A DNA stretch of 64,000 nt from Aegilops tauschii subsp. strangulata (GCF_002575655.3 NC_053040.3:359164267-359228266), one strand, 5' to 3'; numbered from the stretch's first letter, positions 45,345 through 57,544 are shown. Notes: generated by a model not told the origin, from the letters alone. Made by a program: numbers and translations.

Positions 45345-45747
45345 GCTACGCACTGCTACCTCTTGAGCACTGCGTTGGTTTTCTTTTGAAGAGGAAAGGG
45401 TGATGCAGTAAAGTAGCGTAACTATTTCCCTCAGTTTTTGAGAAACCAAGGTATCAATCCAGTAGGAGACCACGCTCAAGTCCCACGTACCTACACAAAC
45501 AAATAAGAATATTGCAACCAACGCGATAAAGGGGTTGTCAATCCCTTCACGGCCACTTGCAAAAGTGAGATCTGATAGAGATGATAAGATAATATTTTTG
45601 GTATTTTTATGATAAAGACTAAAAGTAAAGAAAGCAAAATAAACGGTAATAGAAATAATGGTAGATTAATATGATAGAGAATAGACCCGGGGGCCATAGG
45701 TTTCACTAGTGGCTTCTCTCAAGAGCATAAGTATTACGGTGGGTGAA
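45345..45747. mobile_element. LTR fragment of a second Triticeae family
   Basis: Contains motifs I know from an abundant Triticeae LTR (GGAAAGGGTGATGCAG, AAGGTATCAATCCAGTAGGAGA, GCGATAAAGGGGTTGTCAATCCCTTCACGG, CCATAGGTTTCACTAGTGGC). It is cut at 45747, where the gypsy-like element starts with TGATACG. The continuation of the family sequence is not seen in the window. Confidence 0.55.
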
Positions 45748-47265
45748 TGATACGTCTCCGTCGTATCTATAATTTTTGATTGTTCCATGCCAATATTATT
45801 CAACTTTCATATAATTTTTGGCAACTTTTTATACTATTTTTGGGACTAACATATTGATCCAGTGCCCAGTGCCATTTCCTGTTTGTTGCATGTTTTATAT
45901 TTCGCAGAATATCCATATCAAACGGAATCCAAACGGTATAAAAACGGACGGAGCTTATTTTTGGAATATTTGGGAAATTCCGGAAGAAAAATCCACGTGA
46001 GACGGTGCCCGAGGTGGCCACGAGGCAGGGGCGCCCCTGCCCCCTGGGCGCGCCCCTGACCCTCGTGGGCCACCCGTAAGGCGGTTGATGCCCTTCTTCG
46101 GCCGCAAGAAAGCTATTTTTTGGTTAAAAATCACGGCGAAGGTTTCAGTCCAATCGGAGTTACGGATCTCCATATATATACGAAACGTTGAAAGGGCAGC
46201 AGAGGAGAAGGCAGAAACAGAGAGAGACTGAGAGACAGATCCAATACCGGAGGGGCTCTCGCCCCTCCCACGCCATGGGAGCCAAGGACCAGAGGGGAAA
46301 CCCTTCTCCCATCTAGGGAGGAGGTCAAGGAAGAAGAAGACGAAGGGCCCCCCTCTCCCCTTCTCTTCCGGTGGCGCCGGAACACTGCCGTGGCCATCAT
46401 CATCACCGCAATCTTCACCAACAACTTCACCGCCATCATCACCAACTCTTCCCCCCTCTATGCAGCGGTGTAACCTCTCTCTTACACGCTGTAATCTCTA
46501 CTTAAACATAGTGCTCAACGTTATATATTATTTCCCAATGATGTATGGCTATCCTATAATGTTTGAGTAGATCCGTTTTGTCCTATGGGTTATTTGATGA
46601 TCAAGATTGGTTTGAGTTGCATGTTTTATTATTGGTGCTATCCTATGGTGCTCTCCGTGTCACGCAAGCGTGAGGGATCCCTGCTGTAGGGTTTGCAATA
46701 TGTTCATGATTTGCTTATGGTGGGTGGCGTGAGTGACAGAAGCACAGACCCGAGTAAGTAGGTTGTTTGCGTATGGGATAAAGAGGACTTGATACTTTAA
46801 TGCTATGGTTGGGTTTTACCTTAATGATCTTTAGTAGTTGCGGATGCTTGCTAGAGTTCCAATCATAAGTGCATATGATCCAAGTAGAGAAAGTATGTTA
46901 GCTTATGCCTCTCCCTCAAATAAAATTGCAATAATGATTACCGGTCTAGTTATCGATTGCCTAGGGACAAATAACTTTCTCGTAACAAAAAGCTCTTTAC
47001 CAATTTAGTTGTGTCTTTATCTAAACTGCGCCTAGCTTTTATTTACTCGCTCTTTACTTTCTTGCAAACCTATCCAAAAACACCTACAAGTACTTCTAGT
47101 TTCATACTTGTTTCCGGTAAAGCGAACATCAAGCATGCGTAGAGTTGTATCGGTGGTCGATAGAACTTGAGGGAATATTTGTTCTACCTTTAGCTCCTCG
47201 TTGGGTTCGACACTCTTACTTATCGAAAGAGACTACAATTGGTCCCCTATACTTGTGGGTTATCA
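45748..47265 (+). repeat. 5' LTR of the gypsy-like element
   Basis: Begins TGATACGTCTCCGTCG and ends GTGGGTTATCA. Contains a TATATATACG box near 46172-46181, a likely promoter. Related to the LTR at 1-1648 at the start, then diverged. Confidence 0.85.
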
Positions 47266-47274
47266 AGACCTTTT

Positions 47275-47297
47275 TCTGGCGCCGTTGCCGGGGAGCA
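47275..47297 (+). promoter_or_regulatory. Primer-site-like motif
   Basis: CTGGCGCCGTTGCCGGGGAG lies about 10 bp inside the 5' LTR end. I recall this motif just downstream of LTRs of the same kind across Triticeae. It is probably the tRNA primer site; I have not matched it to a specific tRNA. Confidence 0.5.
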
Positions 47298-47389
47298 ATA
47301 GCGTGGGGTGAATATTCTCGTGTGTGCTTGTTTGCTTTATCACTAAGTAATTTTTATTTGCTGTTCTTAGTTGTTCTCTATCTTTAGTT

Positions 47390-48735
47390 ATGGATATGGA
47401 ACACGAAATACCAAAAAAATTAGGTGTACTTGCTGCTCATGGAGATGGGGAACCTCCTAAAACCCTTGATGCTCATTATGTGATAGATATTATGTACTAT
47501 TTTGATAATCCTGAGAAAACCCCATTCAACTTTGTAATGGGAGTAACGTTGGATCAACGTGAATACTTTAGGGATTATCGCTTGACACAAAAAGGGAAAC
47601 TATTATGGGATCAAATTTATATGTTGAAGTGGTATGCTAGGCAACTATGCTTGAGATATGATTATACTTGTTGCTCTAGGATGAAGGGTCCACACCTTCC
47701 CTTTTCATGCAAATTTAATGATAATAAAACCTTAGCTTCTTATGCTAATGGTATCTATGATTACTATGATGTGGAACAAATAGAAGAATTTGTTGCTTTT
47801 ATGGGTGCTTATGAAATTGAATCTATGTTTAAAGAGTTTGAAAATTTTGATGATGCTGTTTATAGACCTGAAAATTTAGCTATCCTCAAATATTTCTATG
47901 AGAATTATGAATACAATTCCGATATTAATGCACTTATTGAGAAAGTCTCCGCTGTCCAAGAAGAGACTAATATTTTGCAGGAATCTATGGAAGAAGAAGT
48001 TGATGAAACTGTGATCTCATTGGATGAAAAAGATGATGAGGAGAGCGAAGAACAAAAGGAGGAAGAGCGGATTAGCTACCGGTGCCCACCTTCTAATGAG
48101 AGTAACTCTTCAACTCATACATTGTTTAATTTCCCTTCGTGCTTACCGAAGGATGATTGCTATGATGACTATTATGATCCCCTTGATCCTCTTGAAATAT
48201 CCCTTTTTGATGATGCTTGCTATGCTTGTGACCAAGATGCCAATATGAATTATGCTTATGGAGATGAACTTGCTATAGTTCCTTATGTTAAACATGAAAT
48301 TGTTGCTATTGCACCCACGCATGATAGTCCTATTATCTTTTTAAATTCTCCCAACTACACTATATCAGAGAAGTTTACCCTTATTAAGGATTACATTTTG
48401 ATGGGTTGCCTTTTACTATTACACATGATGATTTTGATGAATATAATATGCATGTGCTTGCTGCTCCTACTTGCAATTATTATGAGAGAGGAACTATATC
48501 TCCACCTCTCTATGTTACCAACATGATAAAATTGCAAGAAACTATTTATACTATGCATTGGCCTTTACTATGTGTGCATGAATTATTCTTTTATGACATG
48601 CCGATGCATAGGAAGAGAGTTAGACTTTGTCATTACATGATATATGTTACTTTGTGCTCACTACTAAATTACAAATCATTGCTAATTAAAATTGGCTTTG
48701 ATATACCTTGGGATCCGGGTGGATTCACTACTTGA
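47390..48735 (+). pseudogene. Unrecognised element-encoded ORF with a frameshift
   Basis: An open frame starts at MDMEHEIPKKLGVLAAHGDG (47390) and stays open for 378 codons. It is Tyr/Asp/Glu-rich with a highly acidic stretch (about residues 195-230). At about 48391-48402 (ACATTTTGATGGG) the sensible reading moves to another frame, DGLPFTITHDDFDEYNMHVL, which continues to a stop at 48733-48735. An extra TT would explain it. The product has no zinc knuckle or gag signature I know and no enzymatic domain. It is probably a family-specific protein of a non-autonomous element. Function unknown. Confidence 0.6.
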
Positions 48736-48739
48736 GCAC

Positions 48740-51700
48740 TATATGCCTAGCTTAATGGCTTTAAAGAAAGCGCTGCCAGGGAGACAGCCCGGAAGTTTTA
48801 GAGAGTCATTTATTTCTGTTGAGTGCTTTCGTATAGTTTAAAAACAACAAAAATAAAGAGGGGAACCCAAAACTTTTCAAAAAGGAAAGTGAAAGTGAGA
48901 AAGACAAGCATTGTTGAAGTGGGAGAGCTCCTTGAACTTTGTTCATGCTCACGGCAACTTTGTGAATCTTGATTACAGAAACTTTTCAACAAAAATAATT
49001 ATCCCCTTGTACAATTCCATTGTATTATAAAAATTATGTGCCAAGATTTGCCTTTAGGATGTTTACAATACTTGTTGGTTTGTACGGTGCAGGACAGAAA
49101 CTTTGGCTGTAGTGCGCGATTTTTCATTTTTTACTGGAACGTCAAATGGTTCTGGTTCTTTTTGCACTGTGTTTATATGCAAATTTTTTATTTTTCCTAA
49201 TTTTGGAAGAATTTTTCAAGTATCATAAGTACGGTGAATGTTCAGATTGTTACAGACTGTTCTGTTTTAGACAGATTCTGTTTTTGATGCATAGTTTGCT
49301 TGTTTTGATGAAACTATCGATTTATATCAGTGGATTAAGCCATGAAAAAGCTATATTACAGTAGACACAATGCAAAAACAAAATATGAACAGTACTTAGA
49401 GTAGTGATTTGCTTTATTATACTAATGGATCTTACCGAGTTTTCTGTTGAAATTTTGTGTGGATGAAGTGTTCGATGATCGAGGAGGTCTCGATGTGAGA
49501 AGAAGGAAGAGAGGCAAGAGCTCAAGCTTGGGGATGCCCGAGGCACCCCAAGTAAATATTCAAGGAGACTCAAGTGTCTAATCTTGGGGATGCCCCAGAA
49601 GGCATCCCCTCTTTCTTCAACAAGTATCGGTATGTTTTCGGATTCGTTTCATTCATGCGATATGTGCAAATCTTGGAGCGTCTTTTGCATTTAGTTTTCA
49701 CTTTTCCTTTTATGCACCATTCTGGTATGAGATGGTCCTTGGTTGATTTATAGAATGCTCTATGCACTTCACTTATATCTTTTGAGTATGGCTTTATAGA
49801 ATGCTTCATGTGCTTCACTTATATCATTTGAAGTTTGGATTGCCTGTTTCTCTTCACATAGAAAACCGCCATTTGTAGAATGCTCTTTTGCTTCACTTAT
49901 ATTTGTTAGAGCGTGGGCATATCTTTTGTAGAAAGAATTAAACTCTCTTGCTTCACTTATATCTATTTAGAGAGATGATAGGAACTGGTCATTCACATGG
50001 TTAGTCATAAAACCCTACATAAAACTTGTAGATCACTGATATGATATGTTTGATTCCTTGCAATAGTTTTGCGATATAAAGGTGGTGATATTAGAGTCGT
50101 GCTAGTTGAGTAATTGTGAAGAAATACTTGTGTTGAGGTTTGCAAGTCCCGTAGCATGCACGTATGGTGAACCGTTATGTAACGAAGTCGGAGCATGATT
50201 TATTGATTGATTGTCTTCCTTATGAGTGGCGGTCGGGGACGAGCGATGGTCTTTTCCTACCAATCTATCCCCCTAGGAGCATGTGCGTAGTACTTTGTTT
50301 CGATGACTAATAGATTTTTGCAATAAGTATGTGAGTTCTTTATGACTAATGTTGAGTCCATGGATTATACGCACTCTCACTCTTCCATCATTGCTAGCCT
50401 CTTCGGTACCGTGCATTGCCCTTTCTCACTTCGAGAGTTGGTGCAAACTTCGCCGGTGCATCCAAACCCTGTGATACGATACGCTCTATCACACATAAAC
50501 CTCCTTATATCTTCCTCAAAACGGCCACCATACCTACCTATTATGGCATTTCCATAGCCATTCCGAGATATATTGCCATGCAACTTCCATCATCATCATA
50601 TACATGACTTAAGCATTTATTGTCATATTGCTTTGCATGATCATAAGATAGCTAGCATGATGTTTTCATGGCTTGTCCGTTTTTGGATGTCATTGCTACG
50701 CTAGATCATTGCACATCCCGGTACACCGCCGGAGGCATTCATATAGAGTCATATCTTTGTTCTAGATATTGAGTTGTAAGTAAACAAAAGTGTGATGATC
50801 ATCATTATTAGAGCATTGCCCCAGTGAGGAAAGGATGATGGAGACTATGATTCCCCCACAAGTTGGGATGAGACTCTGGACGAAAAAAGGCCAAAAAAGA
50901 GAAGGCCCAAAAAAAGAGAAAACAAAAAGAAAACAAAAAAATGAGAGAAAAAGAGAGAAGGGGCAATGTTACTATCCTTTTACCACACTTGTGCTTCAGA
51001 GTAGCACCATGTTCTTCATATAGAGAGTCTCTTGAGTTATCACTTTCATATACTAGTGGGAATTTTCATTATAGAACTTGGCTTGTATATTCCAACGATG
51101 GGCTTCCTCAAATGCCCTAGGTCTTCATGAGCAAGCAAGTTGGATGCACACCCACTTAGTTTCAGTTTGAGCTTTCATACACTTATAGCTCTAGTTCATC
51201 CGTTGCATGGAAATCCCTACTCCTCACATTGACATCAATTGATGGGCATCTCCATAGCCCGTTGATTAGCTGCGTCGATGTGAGACTTTCTCCTTTTTTG
51301 TCTTCTCCACATAACCCCTATCATCATATTTATTCCACCTATAGTGCTATGTCCATGGCTCATGCTCATGTATTGCGTGAAAGTTGAAAAGGTTTGAGAA
51401 CCGTCAAAAGTATGAAACAATTGCTTGGCTTGTCATCGGGGTTGTGCATGATGTGAATATTTTGTGTGGTGAAGATGGAGCATAGCCAGAATATATGATT
51501 TTGTAGGGATGAGCTTTCTTTGGCTATGTTATTTCAATAAGACATAATTGCTTGGTTGGTATGCTTGAAGTATTATTGTTTTTATATCAAAGGATAGCCT
51601 TGCTTTGAATCACTCGTGTCTTAATATTCATGCCATGATTAGACATATGATCAAGATTATGCTAGGTAACATTCCACATCAAAAATTATCTTTTTAATCA

Positions 51701-51742
51701 TTTACCTACTCGAGGACGAGCAGGAATTAAGCTTGGGGATGT
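48740..51742 (+). mobile_element. Non-coding internal region of the gypsy-like element
   Basis: About 3 kb without credible coding frames. Contains a block of three or four repeats of CTTCACTTATATC(A/T)TTTGA with TAGAATGCTC (49740-49980) and a purine-rich A/G stretch at 50880-50965. The end AAGCTTGGGGATGT just before the 3' LTR (51729-51742) is the probable polypurine tract. Confidence 0.55.
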
Positions 51743-52522
51743 TGAGACGTCTCCGTCGTATCTGTAATTTTTGATTGTTCCATGCCAATATTATTCAACT
51801 TTCATATACTTTTTGGCAACTTTTTATACTATTTTTGGGACTAACATATTGATCCAGTGCCCAGTGCCAGTTCCTGTTTGTTGCATGTTTTATGTTTCGC
51901 AGAATATCCATATCAAACGGAATCCAAACGGGATAAAAACGGACGGAGCTTATTTTTGGAATATTTGGAAAATTCCGGAAGAAAAATCCACGCGAGACGG
52001 TGCCCGAGGTGGCCACGAGGCAGGGGGCACCCCTGCCCCCCTGGGCGCTCCCCTGACCCTCGTGGGCCACCCGTAAGGCGGTTGATGCCCTTCTTCGGCC
52101 GCAAGAAAGCTAATTTTTGGGAAAAAATCACGGCGAAGGTTTCAGTCCAATCGGAGTTACGGATCTCCATATATATACGAAACGGTGAAAGGGCAACAGA
52201 GGAGAAGGCAGAAACAGAGAGAGACAGAGAGACATATCCAATCTCGGAGGGGCTCTCGCCCCTCCCACGCCATGGGAGCCAAGGACCAGAGGGGAAACCC
52301 TTCTCCCATCTAGGGAGGAGGTCAAGGAAGAAGAAGACGAAGGGCCCCCCTCTCCCCTTCTCTTCCGGTGGCGCCGGAACGCTGCCTTGGCCATCATCAT
52401 CACCGCAATCTTCATCAACAACTTCACCACCATCATCACCAACTCTTCCCCCCTCTATGAGCGGTGTAACCTCTCTCTTACCCGCTGTAATCTCTACTTA
52501 AACATGGTGCTCAACGTTATAT
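51743..52522 (+). repeat. 3' LTR of the gypsy-like element, truncated
   Basis: Begins TGAGACGTCTCCGTCG and follows the 5' LTR to the equivalent of about 46528, where the CACTA end CACTACAAAAAAATAC begins. The interrupted sequence in the 5' LTR reads AACGTTATATATTATTTCCC. This fits a TAT target at 52520-52522. Confidence 0.85.
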
Positions 52523-52949
52523 CACTACAAAAAAATACACTTCTGTGATGATACGTGTTTATCACAGTAGGTCGCGTTTTTTGTCATGCATGTACATCCA
52601 TGACAAATTTATGACAGAATCAAGATAGTCATACCTGTGCTGTCGTAGAAGTGTTCCATGACATTACCAAAATTATCATCACGGAAGTTTCCACTTCCAT
52701 GACGATAAATCACGCGTCACGGAATCGTCAAGGGTGACCGATACGTGGCATCCACCGTAACGGAACGCCGTTAAGCTATCGGGTCGGGTTTTGGATCCGA
52801 TAACCCATTAATAGCCCCGACCAATGGGGATTTTCCACGTGTAAAATCATCATTGGCTGGAGGAAACACGTGTCGGCTCATCGCTGGGACAGATGTCATC
52901 CACTCATTGGACAGAAGGCGCCTATGATACGTCGACACGTGGCACGGCC

Positions 52950-53650
52950 CAACAGAGGCCCATTCCTGTGAAAAGGCCGGCCCGTTTGACTTGGTCAAAA
53001 GGTGGCGGGCCGGCCCATGGAAAGCCTGTTAACGGCCTGTTCGCATATAGCCCATTTACAACCCGCTAACCCAAGGCCCGTTACGCCCTATTCGAATTAG
53101 GCCCAGTAGCGTCATCTGGGCCATCCAATATGATTCCAGCCCATTTTCACTTCTGGCCCATGTATGGCCCATGACGTCTTTCAGCCCATATGAGGCCCTA
53201 TGTAACTCTTGGCCTATTAACGGCCCGTGGTGAAACTCGCCCGTAATGAACAGTGTATCACTTTACACCCATTAACGGCCCGTGGTGAAACTGGCCCGTA
53301 AAGAACAGTGTATCACTTTATACCCATTAACGGCCCGTTATTCCGTTGGGCCGTTTCCAGCACCATGTTATCTTTCGGCCTTCTCAGAGCCCATTTATTC
53401 TTGGGCTATTTTCCAGCATTCGTTTACTTACGGCCCGTTACTGTCATTTTCTGCTTGTGGGCCAAATTCAGCCCGTGGTTACAGTCGGCCCGTTTGTGGT
53501 CCGTTAATACGTTGGGTCGTTTTCATAGCGTCATCAAATACGGCCTATTAACGATGGCCCATTATGGTCGGCCCATGAACGGACGATTCCAACTCTAGCC
53601 CGTTTACGGCCAGAATGCGGTCTGTTTGGCCCATGTTTGGCCGATCGATC
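52950..53650. repeat. CACTA subterminal GGCCCGT/GGCCCAT repeats
   Basis: The heptamers GGCCCGT and GGCCCAT and their variants recur more than 25 times at irregular 15-40 bp spacing. Within it a unit of about 60 bp (CATTAACGGCCCGTGGTGAA start) is duplicated in tandem at about 53214 and 53270. Confidence 0.7.
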
Positions 53651-53653
53651 ATA

Positions 53654-53815
53654 CGGCCCGTATAAGGCCCATTGATGATACGGCCCGTAGAAGGCCCATT
53701 GTTTCTACGGCCCGTAGAAGGCCCACTGTTTCTACGTCCCGTAGAAGGCCCACTGTTTCTACGGCCCGTAGAAGGCCCACTGTTTCTACAGCCCGTAGGA
53801 GGCCCAGTGTCACTA
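53654..53815. repeat. 27-bp tandem repeat, six units
   Basis: Unit CGGCCCGTAGAAGGCCCACT plus GTTTCTA, six copies of exactly 27 bp, with one to six differences per unit. It is a regularised end of the GGCCCGT array. On either strand it yields a repetitive open frame (ARRRPTVST; LRAVETVGL) that I do not treat as coding. Confidence 0.9.
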
Positions 53816-54097
53816 CAGTAAATATTAGCCCATGGTTATTGTGGCCTAGTTTTAAAAAATAGGTTATTGCAGCCACTAGCAAACCGCAGAAAAAGAACTG
53901 CACTGACTACAAGCAAACAAATAAACAAGACAACAAGGAAATAAATAAGCAAGCAACTTACACTAGGCTATCACGGCTATGACACATATTACATCCACTG
54001 GGCATCAAAGTTCGCCACCAGTGCAAATATAGGGAACACAGCAGCATATAAACACCGCAGCAAAACAAGTCCAGAACTGAAACCACTTCAGAAGAGC

Positions 54098-54535
54098 TCA
54101 AGAAACAATATCCTGGGTACCCATAATGCTGGCAAGATGCTTAGCAAGCTTATTAACTTTCTCTTGTTTGGCGCTTAAGTCTTCCAGCGCTTGCTATTGC
54201 ACCAGAAAGTATGCATCTGAATTCTGCAGAGACTTCCTCAGTCCTTCGGCTTCTTGTCGCATAACATCTGATCGATGTCTTTCAACTTGAAGTTGAGACT
54301 CAAGAAGCCGAACCGATTCAGGTAACGAGTTCGAAGAGCTGGTGCTAGTAGTGGTAGCCAGTAACTCGAACACTACATCAAGACATGACTTTGGGGTTGT
54401 CTCAGTGTCTTCAATATAGTTTTTATCAGCTTTCTTGGAGACCAACAGGGATGTCTCACTATCTTGAACCTTATCTGCATTACTTCCTTTACCATTGCAT
54501 AACAGGGTACTCTTCTCCAATATTTTATCCGCGTT
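54098..54535 (-). pseudogene. Terminal coiled-coil exon of the CACTA cargo gene, with a nonsense codon
   Basis: Acceptor TTTTAG precedes the exon at 54535. The reading starts NADKILEKSTLLC and includes a Ser-rich stretch (ATTTSTSSSNSLPES) and a Leu/Arg/Gln heptad-like region (RLLESQLQVERHRSDVMRQE). A TAG stop at 54194-54196 interrupts it, but the same frame continues QALEDLSAKQEKVNKLAKHL and ends at a TGA (54098-54100). The tail still looks like coiled coil, so the TAG is probably a recent C-to-T change of CAG. The protein family is not recognised. Confidence 0.55.
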
Positions 54536-54912
54536 CTAAAAGAGAAACAAACAAACACATCTCAGGTTTACAATGTAGTATATGAAACTCATTTTGGTAA
54601 ACCAGTTCAGTAGTAAGGTGGACAGGATAACAGCATGAAACAAACATATATCTCTGTAGTATGGTCACTGTATGGTCTATATCATTCTAGTTTATGTTGC
54701 CAAATCAAGATAGATACAGTTCGAATCATATCTATTTAAGACAAAGCAGCATAGACAGAATATAAGTGTGGGAAACTACACAGCAATAACAACACTTGTA
54801 ATGTGCATGGCATGAGAACATAACTGTTTATTCAATTGAAACTGAAATCAACATAGAGCAAGTTACAACAGCAAACAGCCAAACACGTTGAAGAAACAGG
54901 TTTAAAACATAC

Positions 54913-55372
54913 CTGTTGCGCCATTGGAGTTTCAATTGCATCCTTCAAATTTGAAATTAGTTGGTATCAGTAAATACAGTGATGCAAGAGCTAAGTAGTA
55001 TGAACCATAGCTACGGAACCTGACCTGAGAACAATTCTTCTTCTGCTTTAATCGTTGACTTCGGGTTCGGAGTGGTGGTCCTCGTGATTTGGGCACTGCA
55101 GTTGCCTTACTAACTGCTCGTGTTTGGGTGCTCTGTGGTCGAGACGGTGCTGTGTCAACGGGAACTGGGTGTCTATCTGCTGGGGTTGGGGTTAGAAGGG
55201 GTGTAGCTGGTTCTCTGTCCAACTGGGTAGGGGTACAATCTGCATGAGTGTGGGTTATGTGTGGTGGGGCTGGTTCTTGGGCAAGTACAACCGTGGTTCT
55301 ATCTGCATCGACAGGTAGCACGATCTTTTCTGAAGACCGTGTTTTTACTCCCACAGATATTGCCATCACTCC
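54913..55372 (-). CDS. Cargo gene exons: Pro/Thr-rich basic region
   Basis: Two exons are deduced on the minus strand. One runs from about 55372 to 55028, with acceptor TTGGAG and donor GTCAGG after NCSQ. The second is a 31-bp exon (54943-54913) ending in a GTATGT donor. The larger exon reads SVGVKTRSSEKIVLPVDADR, then Pro/Thr-rich repeats (HTHADCTPTQLDREPATPLL; TPADRHPVPVDTAPSRPQST) and a basic end (RTRSQRLKQKK). The start KTRSSE is also found in the modules at 56100 and 56600, so it is the third, diverged copy of an amplified exon. Function unknown. Confidence 0.4.
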
Positions 55373-55499
55373 CTCCAATTGAAATGGCTGATAAACAAGA
55401 AAAGTAATTGAATGTACAGACATTGTAAGATAGATAGGTGCAATGGATAGTAGGGAAGAAAACAGGGCATGAAATAATTTACATTTATGTTGTCTAAGC

Positions 55500-55980
55500 A
55501 AACAGAATAGCAGGACATAATTTCACATATATGATGGTTAATTAAACAGGATAGCATGACACAATTTCACATGTATGATGGCTAACTAAACAGGATAGAA
55601 TGACATACTTCAAAATATGATGACTATGTAAACAGGATGACATGATATAACTATACAATGTGTCTATTAAAGTGGTTGGCATGCCATAAATCACAAACAT
55701 GCCGTCGATGGAAACATGATGGCATGATATAATTCATGGATAGAATGACATAATTTAAAATATGATGACTATGGAAAGAGGATGAGATGATATAACTATA
55801 TTATGTCTTTAGAAAATGGGTTGGCATGCCATAATTCAGATACATGCTGTCTATGTAAACATCATGGCATGACATAATTCAAATATATGATTTATATACT
55901 AAGGAAGTGAGTAGAGGGCAATCGCATATATGATGTGTCAACTAAGGATATGGCATTCAATATTGTGTATATGATGTAAA
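55500..55980. repeat. Intron repeat family (GGCATGATATAATTCACATATATGATG)
   Basis: A phrase of about 45 bp, built on GGCATGATATAATTCACATA followed by TATGATGnCTnnnTAAACAGGA, recurs about nine times between 55500 and 55980. It recurs more regularly in the introns of the amplified unit (56270-56440, 56760-56880). It is intronic filler of the CACTA cargo gene. Confidence 0.6.
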
Positions 55981-56019
55981 AACTAAGCATTGCAATACAA
56001 CATATGCATTATATGAGTA

Positions 56020-57082
56020 ATATAACCCTGCCAAGTTTGAGCATACACCTCAGGGGGATAATAGGACTGGTCATCTGCCTCTGAATCCTCCTCTGAAGAG
56101 CTATCTGTAACCAGCAAGATATCTGCTTCAGCAGGTAGCATTGTCTGCTCTGAAGACCTTGTTTTCACTCCAGATTTCTCTATCACCAATTCAAATGGCT
56201 GATGCACAGGAAGAGCAGTTGAATATACAAACATTGTCGACAAAAGCAATGAGAAATACAAAAAAAGGACGGCATGATATAATTCACATATATGACGCTT
56301 GCCTAAACAGCATGGCATTGCATAATTCACATACATAATGCCTTGCAACAAGATAACATTGCATAATTCACATATATAATGTCTTGCAACAAGATGGCAT
56401 TGCATAATTCACATATATGGTAATTAGACACTAAACAGGTGGCATTCACACAAAGCATGTCTAAACTAAGCAAATGACATAGCAATGCAAATACCATACA
56501 CACGATATGAGCAACATAACCCTGCCAAGTTAGGGCATGCACCTCGGGGGGGAAATATGACTCGTCATCTGTCTCTGAATCCTCCTCTGAGGAGCTATCG
56601 GTAACCACCAAGACATGCGCTTCGTCAGATAGCATTGTCTACTCTGAAGACCTTGTTTCCACTCCAGATTTTTCCATGACCGTGCCGAATGGCTGATGCA
56701 CAGGAAGAGTAATCGAATGTACTAAAATTGTTGACAAATTTAACACGTAATAAAAAAATGATGGCATGATATAATTCACATATAAGATGACTGGCTAACC
56801 AGGGTGGCATTGCAAAATTCACATATATGATGCCTGGCTAGACAAGATGGCATTGCATAATTCACATATACGATAAAGAAACTAAACAGATGGCATTGAC
56901 ACAAAGCATGTCTAAACTAAGTAGATGACATCTTTAATGTATACAGTAAGCAATGCAAGGCACCATATGCATGATATTACCAACATCAGCATGCCAAGTT
57001 AGAGCGAAGACCTCATGGGGTAAATAGGAGTGGTCTTCTCCTTCTGAATCCCCCTCAGAACAGTTATCTTTCTCTTGATTAC
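56020..57082 (-). repeat. Tandemly amplified exon-intron unit of the cargo gene
   Basis: Three successive copies of one unit of about 465-495 bp: 56020-56515, 56516-56982 and a partial third from 56983. In each the minus strand encodes the acidic module (VTDSSSEEDSEADD, then SYYPPEVYAQTWQG in copy 1; SYFPPEVHALTWQG in copy 2; SYLPHEVFALTWH in copy 3), and copies 1 and 2 also have the KTRSSE start. The flanking introns carry the same repeat phrases. Copy 2 has a TAG after the TRSSE motif (near 56640). The unit is therefore an exon plus its intron, duplicated in line. The acidic motif resembles a transcription-activation or chromatin-type region but no family is assigned. Confidence 0.7.
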
Positions 57083-57240
57083 GATCCAAAATGGGTGGAG
57101 GGGGGCTGCCTTTGCGCCCACCATGGAACGACGTGTGCATGAAATTTTATTGCCACGCAAGGCTCGTCTCTTTTGCTCTACATGATCAGTTCCATTGTGT
57201 ACAATAACTGGCATGCATAGGAATAAAACATAGTGAGATT
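57083..57240 (-). CDS. Cargo gene exon: basic region
   Basis: The minus strand reads NGTDHVEQKRRALRGNKISC at about 57210-57145. A second frame, MHTSFHGGRKGSPPPPILDR, leads into the third acidic module. The frame changes between them, so either an intron or an indel lies near 57140. Weakly supported. Confidence 0.3.
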
Positions 57241-57530
57241 ATGTAAGGAGTGCATGCACAAATCCAGAGTGATGGTAGCAAACTGTGCATAGACCCAAAA
57301 CCAATGATAGCAGGAAGATAATAGCTTTAGTTAAAAAATACAGATAATGGCTCCTTTAATGTTTGTTTGCACCCAACATGAAACTCATAGTAGACACCGG
57401 AGATTAACCAGATAGTAGACAGATAGTATTGTTTGCTGCCTCAATATGTACCCCACAACCATTTAAAAACTCAAGTTTCAGCATTAGTTTGGACCTGACT
57501 CGGAGTCTAATAGGTGAACACGACGATAAT
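57241..57530. other. Intronic or intergenic segment of the cargo gene
   Basis: No feature recognised beyond its position between exon-like segments. Confidence 0.25.
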
Positions 57531-57544
57531 GTAGCATGTCATCA

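Larger units (their letters stand above)
45748..52522 (+). mobile_element. Gypsy-like, probably non-autonomous LTR retrotransposon
   Basis: 5' LTR 45748-47265, internal region 47266-51742, 3' LTR 51743-52522 (truncated by a CACTA insertion at 52523). The two LTRs agree closely base for base over the shared 780 bp. The internal region has a primer-site-like motif just inside the 5' LTR, one long ORF of unknown kind and about 3 kb of non-coding sequence. It contains no protease, reverse transcriptase, RNase H or integrase motif in any frame I examined. The left flank is GTGAA; the right TSD is not visible. Confidence 0.8.

Noticed and set aside
53626..53903. Repeat proteins on both strands of the 27-bp array
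   Set aside because: Period divisible by three opens both strands; the DNA is part of the CACTA subterminal array.
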